Positions 26,786 to 33,836 of a stretch of DNA of 42,077 bases are shown piece after piece. The stretch lies in NCBI GenBank assembly GCA_027306925.1, contig DAHUXW010000054.1, positions 1 through 42,077 of the forward strand. Direction: 5' to 3'. Positions within the stretch are counted from its first letter, which is position 1; each line of letters begins with the position of its first letter. The stretch is from Acidimicrobiaceae bacterium. GTDB lineage: Bacteria; Actinomycetota; Acidimicrobiia; Acidimicrobiales; Bog-793. A program made the position numbers and the translations under genes. The notes beneath the pieces are model-generated. The model had not been told where the DNA came from. It ran no database searches and saw only the letters and a program-made list of their open reading frames with translations.

Positions 26786-28621
26786 TCACGCGCCGACGAC
26801 GCGTCCTTCGGCGCTCCAGAGCCCGAGCGCCGGGTTCGCGATGTGATACCAGGTGGCACCGTCGCGAGCGACGCGCTCGCCGCTCGGCGAGCGCTCGTCG
26901 ACGCCGAGCTCCTCGAGCACCTCCGGGAGCAGGCGCCAGCCGTACCCGACCGACTCGACCTCGTCGCGGCGGAGGCCACCGCGGTCCGGATCCGTGCAGT
27001 AGGTGATCGAGAACCGCCCTTCGCTGCTCCCGTGGACGAGATGCGCCGCGGCGCTCGCGTTCGCGGCCAGCTCCGGATCACGGGCGAGCGCCTCGACGAC
27101 CGCCGGCGTGCCCCGGTAGCCGTGACGGCGGATGAGCGAGTCGATGCGGGAGTCCTCCCCGAAACTCGACACCCCGGGCGCGAGCACCAGCAGCTGCGCT
27201 CCGTCCGCGAGGGCCATGCGCGTGCGGTAGATCGCCTTGTTCCCGAGCCAGGTCGAGTGGAACTCGGCGGCGTCGAGATAGCACGACACCCGCGTCAGCG
27301 AAGTCGGGACGACCTCCACGTTGCACTCCGCGGCGAGCCGCGCCGCCACCCGGTACGCCGCGCCCCCGGTCTCGCCGCTCCCACCCCGTCCCGTGAACGC
27401 GCCGCGGAGAACCGTTCCCTCACCGTCGTGCTCGACGACGGTGAGGATCCAGAGCACGCGGACGGCGGGGGCGAGGAACCGGTCGAAGGCGGCGTCGACG
27501 ACGTCACGAACCGGTGTCGACGAGCGGCCCATGAGCGTCTCCATGTCGCAGAGCGCTCCGAGGAGGTGGGTCTGGTCGATCGTCCCAGCGCCGCCGAGCC
27601 CGATCACCAGGTTCTTCGTGAAGTTCGCCATTCCGACGACCTCGTGAGGAAGCACCTGGCCGACGGAGATCACGAGATCCCAGCCGTCGAGGAGCTGGGC
27701 ATCGACCGCCACCGGGATCGGCGCGCGGAGCCGACCGCCGGAGAGCTCCCGGACCTCGTCCCCTCCGATCTCCCCGATCTTCACCACGCCGTCTCGCCAG
27801 TCGTGGCGAAGGACGCGGCCCGCAGGCACCCGACCGTCGAAGAGCAGGTCGACCTCGCCAGAGGTCATCGCCCGGTGGGTCCCGGTCGCCGGCAGGACCG
27901 CCACCTCCACGCCATCGCGCGCGAGCACCTCGAACAGGCGGCCCGTGAGCTCGCCCGCTCGCGAGTTGCGCCGCGTGTGGTCGGGCGGGACGAGAAGGAC
28001 GCGGCGCGCCCGTGCGATACCGACCTCCTCCGCAGCCGCGGCGACCATCTCCTCGAGGTCGTCGCGCCCGAGCACCGACGAGGCGCCTCCCCAGCTCCCG
28101 AGCGGCGCGACCGCCGTTCCCGCAGCGAGCTTCCCGACGGCGAGGATCGCCTCGTCGGCGACGGCTCCGGGCTCGCGCGACGCGTCGAGGGTCGCGACGT
28201 CGGTCTCGTCGCGCCCCGGGATCTCGAGCGCGGAGAACTGGCCGTCAACCATCGTGGGGGCCATGAAGTGGCCCGTCCGGAGCCGCGTGCGGCGCTCCGC
28301 GTCCCGCCGGGCGACGGACAGGTGGACGAAGCAGACGTCTCCCGCCGCCCGGAGCGCGTCGCGATAGGCGCGACGAAGGGCCGAGCAGGACACCACGGCG
28401 GACTCCCGGTCACGCAGCTCCCGCCGGACTGCCGCGAGCCACGGCCATCGCTCCGCGTCGGTGAGCGGGACGCCGGAGCGCATCTTCTCGACGTTCTCCG
28501 CCGGGTGGAGGTCGTCTCCTTCGACGAACGGCACGCCGAGCCGCGCCGCGATCTCGGAGCCGATCAGCGACTTCCCCGACCCGGCGACCCCCATCACCAC
28601 GATGCGTCTCGGTGAGCTCAT
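26786..28621 (-). CDS. Gluconokinase fused to a LarA-type nickel-pincer racemase/epimerase
   Basis: A 611-residue two-enzyme fusion. Residues 1-165 are a full-length GntK gluconokinase: P-loop MGVAGSGKS (10-18), FVEGDDLHPAENVEKMRSG, and HFMAPTMVDGQFSALE. Residues about 180-611 are LarA (DUF2088): LLVPPDHTRRNS (DHTR at 214-217), TGTHRAMT (His249), VLPHEVVGMANFTKNLV (His326, Lys336) and GTIDQTHLL (His352). These match the two catalytic His, the cofactor Lys and the nickel His of lactate racemase as I recall them. LarA relatives include D-gluconate 2-epimerase. The fusion would thus make D-gluconate from D-mannonate and phosphorylate it to 6-phosphogluconate. The ATG at 28621 fits GntK; an ATG seven codons upstream is possible. 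No larB/C/E genes are in the window. Confidence 0.85.
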   Translation of the reverse strand: MSSPRRIVVMGVAGSGKSLIGSEIAARLGVPFVEGDDLHPAENVEKMRSGVPLTDAERWPWLAAVRRELRDRESAVVSCSALRRAYRDALRAAGDVCFVHLSVARRDAERRTRLRTGHFMAPTMVDGQFSALEIPGRDETDVATLDASREPGAVADEAILAVGKLAAGTAVAPLGSWGGASSVLGRDDLEEMVAAAAEEVGIARARRVLLVPPDHTRRNSRAGELTGRLFEVLARDGVEVAVLPATGTHRAMTSGEVDLLFDGRVPAGRVLRHDWRDGVVKIGEIGGDEVRELSGGRLRAPIPVAVDAQLLDGWDLVISVGQVLPHEVVGMANFTKNLVIGLGGAGTIDQTHLLGALCDMETLMGRSSTPVRDVVDAAFDRFLAPAVRVLWILTVVEHDGEGTVLRGAFTGRGGSGETGGAAYRVAARLAAECNVEVVPTSLTRVSCYLDAAEFHSTWLGNKAIYRTRMALADGAQLLVLAPGVSSFGEDSRIDSLIRRHGYRGTPAVVEALARDPELAANASAAAHLVHGSSEGRFSITYCTDPDRGGLRRDEVESVGYGWRLLPEVLEELGVDERSPSGERVARDGATWYHIANPALGLWSAEGRVVGA

Positions 28622-28679
28622 CGCCGGACGCGAGACGAGCATCCCGAGGGCCGGGGTGCAACGATCACCCGGCGGATCG

Positions 28680-29600
28680 TCACGGCACGCCTCCGAGCTC
28701 GAGCTCCATCCACCACCGCACAACCTCGCCCGGCTGGAGATACCGCGCGCGCCCGAGGTGGACGGCGCGGTCGAGCGCGTCGTAGTAGCTCGTGGTCGGC
28801 TCGATCGCGACGACCTGGCCCGTGGTGCGAAGGCCGTGGTCGAGCCAGATCCCGAGATACCGGCACGTCGTCGTATCCGCCGTGCAGCTCAGCCGCTGGC
28901 CGTCGTCGACCTCGAGCACCGCTCGCTCGAACGTCTCGTCGGGCGGGAGGTAGCACATCCGGTCGCCACCGGGCTCGACGTCACGGGCGACCTCGAGCCC
29001 GTCCTCGTATGGGATCTCGAAGGGCTGGTCGCCAGCCGTCACGTCGACGAGCGCGCTCGGCTCGGGCTCGATTCGCAACCGCGCCCCGGTGGCGACGAGC
29101 TGCGGGTGGGCCGCCCACAGCGTCGGCATCGGCTCGTCGGCCCTCGAGACGAGCTCGTACTCGGCGCGCACGCTCGAGTCCCGCAGCGAGAGGCGTCGGG
29201 TCAGGGAGAAGTCGGGTCGTCGAGTCTCGACGCGCAGCGTGCAGTGCGCCGAGGACTCGTCGACGAGACTCCACGGGACGGACCAGACCGCGCCGTGGTC
29301 GTGCAGTTCGACCCCCGGGAGCGCCTCGCCGGGGAAGGGGCAGGGGTCTACCGTCGGGAGCATCTCGTCCCAACCGAAGTGGTCGGTGTCGACGTAGCGC
29401 GTGCCGGCGGGCGCCGCTGGCTCGAGCACCTCGGAGCGCGGCTGCTGCAGCCACTCTCGCGCCGTTCGGCGGTCGACGAGGCTCGCGACCCGCGCGCCGA
29501 GCCCGGGAAGGACCACGACCCGAAGCGAAGCGTTCTCGAGGACAATTGCCTGCACGCCGTGCCAGGCGACCCGCGGTGCTCCGTTCGGCGCGTCGGTCAC
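28680..29600 (-). CDS. Aldose 1-epimerase-like protein
   Basis: A 306-residue beta-sandwich galactose-mutarotase-type protein: [53 protein letters not shown] (a candidate catalytic His), [12 protein letters not shown] (second His) and [15 protein letters not shown] (candidate catalytic Glu). Such proteins speed anomer exchange of free or phosphorylated aldoses. The GTG at 29600 has no clear ribosome site. It is the first gene of the run leading into the gluconokinase-LarA fusion, 58 bases away, and may prepare the sugar entering that route. Confidence 0.75.
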   Translation of the reverse strand: MTDAPNGAPRVAWHGVQAIVLENASLRVVVLPGLGARVASLVDRRTAREWLQQPRSEVLEPAAPAGTRYVDTDHFGWDEMLPTVDPCPFPGEALPGVELHDHGAVWSVPWSLVDESSAHCTLRVETRRPDFSLTRRLSLRDSSVRAEYELVSRADEPMPTLWAAHPQLVATGARLRIEPEPSALVDVTAGDQPFEIPYEDGLEVARDVEPGGDRMCYLPPDETFERAVLEVDDGQRLSCTADTTTCRYLGIWLDHGLRTTGQVVAIEPTTSYYDALDRAVHLGRARYLQPGEVVRWWMELELGGVP

Positions 29601-29910
29601 CGAAGGACCCGATCGACGGCACGGTCGTGGTGGGCCGCAGGCGTCCGGAGGGAGCGCCGCGCCGCGTCCGGCTCACGTCGATCCGCGGGCGACCTCCCGG
29701 TGCCGACCGCGCCACGAGCGCCCATCCGACGTCCTCCCTGTCGCGACCGTCCCAGCTCCGCGTGGATCCTGCCGCCTCCGAGGCGCGAGCCAAGGTCCGA
29801 CGACGCCGACGCGCTCGAACCCGCGGCGCCCCGTCCGCGTCCAGCCGGTCGGAGCTCGCGCGCCTGCGGAGAGAGAATACCGTCGCCGAGCGACGTGAAC
29901 GGCGGCAGCC
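29601..29910. other. Gene-free stretch upstream of the epimerase gene
   Basis: No frame here gives a recognisable protein on either strand. It should contain the promoter of the minus-strand run starting at 29600, but I see no clear -10/-35 pair or operator. Confidence 0.5.
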
Positions 29911-29982
29911 CGGAGCACCCGGAGCACCCGAAGCACCCGGAGCACTCGGAGCACTCGGAGCACTCGGAGCACTCGGAGCACT
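29911..29982. repeat. 9-bp minisatellite, eight tandem units
   Basis: Eight contiguous nonamers, CGGAGCACC or CGGAGCACT with one CGAAGCACC. On the minus strand the helicase-relic frame reads through them as repeated Cys-Ser-Glu. The array starts exactly where the helicase homology stops (after TPADYAQ). Confidence 0.95.
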
Positions 29983-30960
29983 GGGCGTAGTCGGCCGGCG
30001 TGCGCGGAACGTCGCGCATGCCGACGACGGCCAGGCTCGCGATGCCGATGCCGAGCTCCGTCGTCGGCGACCGAGACGGCACCGAGAGCTCACCGCTGCG
30101 GAAGCGGTCCTCGCGCTTCTTGCGCTCGTCCACGGTGACCTGGGCGGTGTGCTCCGGACGTCGAGGTCGGCGAGGGTGCTGGTGGCCGCGGTGAGGAAGT
30201 CGAGGACGACGGCGTCGGACACCCGCCCGGCCGCTGCCGCCCGGGGGACGCGACCGAGGCCCGGGTGGTCGCCTCGCCGCGGTCGCGCCCCTTCCGGCGC
30301 AGCGCCGAGGCGGGGATCTGGTGCCCGACGTCGGGACCGAGGTCGGTGCCACACTCCATGACGGCCCCGTTGAACCCGCCGATCTGGAACACCTCGAGCA
30401 GGTCGATGGGCGCCGCGTGCACGTCGGCAGTCTCGGGCGTCGTGGCGAACGCCCGGCGTCGCAGGTTCTGGGCGCCGCCACACGCTCGGGGGCGCACGAG
30501 CGACCCGGGCGACCTCGCAGCGCGCAGCGGGCTTCGCTGTGGCGAGGACCTCGTTGGCGCCCGGCCCACTCGACTTCGTCGGCGTGCAGCGCGTCGGCGT
30601 GGGCGTGCTCGACCTGCACGAGTCCGGCCGGCTCCAGATCGGGGCGGTGATCCGCCACTCTGCCCGCAGGTCTGCGTAGGGGCGAAGCGCGAGCACCTCA
30701 CGAACGGCCCGGTCGCTCTCCTCCTCGTTGCCGTCACGGGCCTCGATATCCTCGCGCGCACTCGCGCGCACTCGAGCGCCCTCGCGCAGCGAAAGCCTCG
30801 GCGCCCTCTGCACGGCCGGCGCGAGCTCGGTGCGGACAAGCCCGGCGTCCCCGGCACCGGCGATCGTCCGGCAGAGCGCGGCGCGAAGCAGGCTGACCTG
30901 GATGGGATCATCGAAGTGCCCTGCCTGCATGGCGGTGTCCCGGCGGTCATCGGTGGACAT
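29983..30960 (-). pseudogene. Frameshifted relic of a large SF2 DEAD/DEAH-box helicase
   Basis: Minus-strand homology is spread over several frames: [21 protein letters not shown], then in another frame [21 protein letters not shown], later [18 protein letters not shown], and finally [20 protein letters not shown] followed by [22 protein letters not shown] and TPADYAQ. The last part matches helicase motif V (SPTMELGVDIASL) and the residues before motif VI (YAQRSGRAGR) of a family of very large actinobacterial helicases. Motif VI itself is lost and replaced by the 9-bp repeat array. At least four frame changes and missing ends mark a decayed gene. The original function, possibly DNA repair or defence, cannot be told. 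Confidence 0.7.
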
Positions 30961-31401
30961 GGCCGATCCTTCCCCGCGACCTGTCCATCGAGAAATCGGA
31001 TCGGGTGGCGGACGGTCTCCTCGTTGATGCGGTTGCCACGATGCATGCGCACCACGGCGGTTTCGTCTCAGTGCCCGTCCGATCAGGCCCCGCTCCGCCG
31101 AGGCCCCGGCCGAAGACGCTCGCGGCCACCCGCGCGTGCCGCGCCTCGCTGCTGGGCGCGACCGGTCTCGGACGCAGCGACAGCGAGCTCGCCGTCGCTG
31201 CGCGCGGCGGAGCCGCCGGTGCGCATCGGGGCCGGCTCGGACCCGTGATGTTGCTGCCCACGGCGGCCGGCGACTTGTGGTCCGCCGCTCACATCACGCT
31301 GCGGGAAGGACGAGGTGCCAAGGAAACGCCGAGTCGCAGCCGCCAGCGCCCTGGCCGCATCGCGCCAAGATCGACGGTCTCCGCGAGGCGCGTCCGGGCG
31401 C
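30961..31401. other. Stretch without recognisable genes
   Basis: Open frames here are compositionally typical antisense noise. The interval joins two relics and may itself be decayed coding DNA, but no family can be named. Confidence 0.45.
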
Positions 31402-31767
31402 TCAGGAGTCTGCGTCCCATACGTGTGCAGGAAAGTACCGCTCCACGAGGACGAGGGCGAGGGCGACGCGACCGGCGGGGCGGCGCTCGCAGGTGTCGTC
31501 CTCCGCCGCGCTCGCACACACGCCGGGCTGAACCGTCGGGGCCCTCGGGGCGCGCGAGACGTCGCCGGGGCACGACGGGCCGGCGTCCTCGATCGCCTCG
31601 AGGCACCCGATCGCGACCAGGTCGTTCCCCACGACGATCGCCGTCGGCCGGGGGCTCGCCGCGAGGTGCTCGCGCGCGACCGGCGCCGCGGCCCCGGAGG
31701 TGCAGGCCGCGCACGAGACCACGGTCACGATGGCCGCCGATGGTGCGGCCACCCCGATCTGCCGGCC
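31402..31767 (-). pseudogene. Relic of a LacI-type transcriptional regulator (ligand-binding domain)
   Basis: The minus frame contains REHLAASPRPTAIVVGNDLV followed by AIGCLEAIEDAGPSCPGDVS. This is the LacI/PBP1 segment normally reading RPTAIxxxND..AxGxLxAxxxxGlxvPxDvSvvGfDd. After GDVS the expected GFDD strand is missing. No helix-turn-helix precedes it. The flanks are poor matches, so only about 70 residues are secure. It could be the former regulator of the nearby sugar genes. Confidence 0.55.
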
Positions 31768-31914
31768 CGTCGAGCGGCCGGCGCCGGCCTTGCGCCGATC
31801 GTCCGAACGGTCCTCACTCGGCGACCCACCCTGGTGAAGAGGTCGAACAGGCGACGCGCCAGTCACACCTGGCCGAGCCGGGGGGACAGCTCGAGGTGTC
31901 GACGGCAGTGTCGT

Positions 31915-31930
31915 GTAGCAGAAATGCTAC
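31915..31930. promoter_or_regulatory. Perfect palindrome at the start of the toxin-antitoxin operon
   Basis: GTAGCA-GAAA-TGCTAC is a perfect 6+6 inverted repeat ending two bases before the antitoxin ATG. Such repeats are the usual binding sites by which Phd-type antitoxins, alone or with toxin, repress their own operon. There is no room for a ribosome site, so the message is probably leaderless or has a very short leader. Confidence 0.7.
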
Positions 31931-31931
31931 G

Positions 31932-32195
31932 ATGGCGCGGGTGACGGACATCCCTGCACGCGAGCTTCGAAACGACGTCAGCGCCGTGCTCCGTCGGGTC
32001 GAGCACGGCGAGCGTCTCAGGGTGACGGTGAGCGGCCGGGCTGTGGCCCAGCTGCTGCCACTGCCCGCGCGTCCGAGATCGATGGCCTGGGACGCCCTCT
32101 TCCACGACAGCGAGCGCTGGCGTGCCGATCCCGGGCTCGCGGACGAGCTGTCGGACCTCCTGCCAGGTACGACCGACGACCTTCCGATCACATGA
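31932..32195 (+). CDS. Phd/YefM-family antitoxin
   Basis: An 87-residue antitoxin. The N-terminal DNA-binding part VTDIPARELRNDVSAVLRRV, GERLRVTVSGRAVAQLLPL is typical of Phd/YefM, and the C-terminal acidic tail (ADELSDLLPG) should wrap the toxin. The frame is open far upstream, but ATG at 31932 gives the family N-terminus and lies next to a palindrome. Its stop overlaps the toxin ATG as ATGA. Confidence 0.85.
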   Translation: MARVTDIPARELRNDVSAVLRRVEHGERLRVTVSGRAVAQLLPLPARPRSMAWDALFHDSERWRADPGLADELSDLLPGTTDDLPIT

Positions 32196-32602
32196 CCTCG
32201 TCCGGCGGGGACGTCGACGGCGAGCTCGCGCTCGCCGACACGTCGCTCTTCATCGCTGTCGAGCAGGACCGACCGCTCGCGTCCCACCCGCCCGATCGCG
32301 TCGCCGTGTCCGTCGTCACCGTCGGCGAGCTGCGGCTCGGCGTCCTCGCGGCGCAGGACGGGCCGACCCGAGCCCGACGGCTGCAGACCCTGTCGGCGGC
32401 GGCGGCACTCGACCCCCTGCCGATCGACGAGGGGGTCGCCCACGCCTGGGCGGCGCTTCGGCTCGCGCTTCGGGACGCGGGCAAGCGAATGCCGATCAAC
32501 GACTCGTGGATCGCTGCGACCGCCATCGCCAACGACCTGCCGGTCGCCTCTCGAGACGGCGACTACGACGGCACTCCGGGGCTCCGGGTCATACGGGTCT
32601 GA
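32192..32602 (+). CDS. PIN-domain toxin (VapC-like ribonuclease)
   Basis: A 136-residue PIN nuclease. The acidic metal site is visible as Asp16 (ALADTSLF), Glu46 (TVGELRLG), Asp104 (INDSWIAA) and Asp122/124 (SRDGDYDG). VapC toxins cut tRNA or rRNA when the antitoxin is degraded. All key acids are present, so it is probably active. It overlaps the antitoxin gene by four bases. The pair is flanked by relics and may have arrived by transfer. Confidence 0.9.
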   Translation: MTSSGGDVDGELALADTSLFIAVEQDRPLASHPPDRVAVSVVTVGELRLGVLAAQDGPTRARRLQTLSAAAALDPLPIDEGVAHAWAALRLALRDAGKRMPINDSWIAATAIANDLPVASRDGDYDGTPGLRVIRV

Positions 32603-32951
32603 CCTGAGCGCTCGAGCAAGCCGGTTCCCGCGTCTCCCAGGTCGCCGAGACGACCCGAAGCTGGAGTCGGCAGCGCGTCGGGTCCGCCGTGCGACGGTCC
32701 CCGCTCGTAGCCAGACGAGCTCCCACCGGTGGCCAGACGAGCTCCTCGCTCGTTGCCCGATGAGGTCTCCCTCGCCGAGCCCGTCGCCGAACCCGCGCGA
32801 CGACCGGCGTGCACGTCGGTGCTCAACTCCGCGCGATTCGTGTCGTTAGCAGCGGGCGGTCGATAGAAGTATTTGCGCTGTGTGCCGCACGCAGCGCCAT
32901 GTTGCGCCGAGCGCCAGATCACGACGCCCGCGCCACTAACAGGAGGTCGCG
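32603..32951. other. Intergenic region with direct repeats before the sortase-substrate gene
   Basis: No gene is recognised. Two exact 14-base copies of GCCAGACGAGCTCC lie at 32710-32723 and 32732-32745 (period 22). The 3' half has locally AT-rich DNA around 32840-32880 and probably holds the promoter of the gene at 32952. Confidence 0.6.
32863..32878 (+). promoter_or_regulatory. AT-rich 16-nt motif, copy 1 (upstream of the sortase-substrate gene)
   Basis: ATAGAAGTATTTGCGC lies 73 bases before the ATG at 32952. A copy with two differences (ATAGAGGTATTTGCAC) occurs at 39698-39713, upstream of the sipW-like gene. Both stand out as AT-rich in very GC-rich DNA. A shared regulator site or promoter element is inferred. 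Confidence 0.45.
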
Positions 32952-33701
32952 ATGCACGCAACCACGAAGACCAGCGCATCCACAGCCGCGCGGCTCGGAG
33001 CCCGAGCGCTCGCCGCGGGAGCGCTCGTGGCCGGGACCGTCGCGCTTGGCGCGGGTGCCGCCGCAGCCGCGGGCTCCGGCTACGGACCGCCCGAGACCGG
33101 TCCGTCGAACGTGCCCGGCGGGTTCTCCAACGTCGTGACCGCGCGTACGGTCACGAGCACGGGAGGGTCGGTGTCCGCGCCGGTCCCGGGCGGAACGCTC
33201 GAGGTGTCGGTGCCTCCCGGCGACTTCACGACTCCAGTCGAAGTCGAGATCACCGCGCCCGACCTCGCGTCGATCGACCACTCGCTGCTCTCGCTCGGCC
33301 TCTCCGGGTACACGGCCATCGGCAGCACGGGCATCTCGCTGCTCACACCTGCGGGACACAAGCTCACCGGGCACTTCGCCCATCCGATCTCGGTGACCTT
33401 GACGGGGTCGGGACTCGGCCTTCGAGGCGAGCGGGTCGTCGAGCTGACGGGCCCGTCGAGCTTCGTGCCGCTCCCGAGCACGCTCGGCCACGGCACCATC
33501 ACGTTCTCGATCCTCTCCGACCCCGACGTCGTCGTACTGAGCTCGCTCACCGCGGGCGCCGTGTCGTCGGGCGCGACCGCGGTCCACACGGGCGAGCCGC
33601 TGCTCGGCGAGGGGGTCGTCGCGGGCGGGCTCGCCGTCGCGGGAGTCGCGCTCCTCGCCGTGGGGCTCCGCCGGCGCCGGCCGGCGAGACGGGTCGCCTG
33701 A
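32952..33701 (+). CDS. Secreted surface protein with non-canonical sortase-type C-terminal signal
   Basis: A 249-residue exported protein. The signal peptide (residues about 1-40: AARLGARALAAGALVAGTVA, cut near AAAAAG) leads to a beta-rich region: GGTLEVSVPPGDFTTPVEVE, then LTGHFAHPISVTLTGSGLG. The C-terminus has AVHTG at 210-214, then EPLLGEG, a hydrophobic helix (VVAGGLAVAGVALLAVGL) and RRRRPARR. This is the tripartite layout of sortase substrates with AVHTG in place of LPxTG. A sortase gene lies two genes downstream. The ATG has AGGAGG five bases upstream. It probably becomes linked to the cell wall or another protein; its own role is unknown. Confidence 0.75.
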   Translation: MHATTKTSASTAARLGARALAAGALVAGTVALGAGAAAAAGSGYGPPETGPSNVPGGFSNVVTARTVTSTGGSVSAPVPGGTLEVSVPPGDFTTPVEVEITAPDLASIDHSLLSLGLSGYTAIGSTGISLLTPAGHKLTGHFAHPISVTLTGSGLGLRGERVVELTGPSSFVPLPSTLGHGTITFSILSDPDVVVLSSLTAGAVSSGATAVHTGEPLLGEGVVAGGLAVAGVALLAVGLRRRRPARRVA

Positions 33702-33836
33702 TCAGGGCAAGCGGCGCGCGGGACGCTCCCGCGGCCAACCTTGCCACCCGGATCGACGCGCCGATCGTGCCGGCTGCGCCGAGAGCGGTCGTCGCCGCGG
33801 CGAGCCGGTCCACCGCCGCGAGGAGGCCCTGCACTG

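Noticed and set aside
23371-27006. Plus-strand open frame of more than 1200 codons
   Set aside because: It runs across a kinase gene in another frame and across the reverse of NagB-like and dehydrogenase genes; low-complexity Arg-rich translation.
29911-29982. Possible CRISPR-like array
   Set aside because: Units are contiguous 9-mers with no spacers and no cas genes nearby; it is a minisatellite.
32710-32745. Pair of 14-base direct repeats as an attachment site or IS target duplication
   Set aside because: The copies are only 22 bases apart with no integrase or IS between them.
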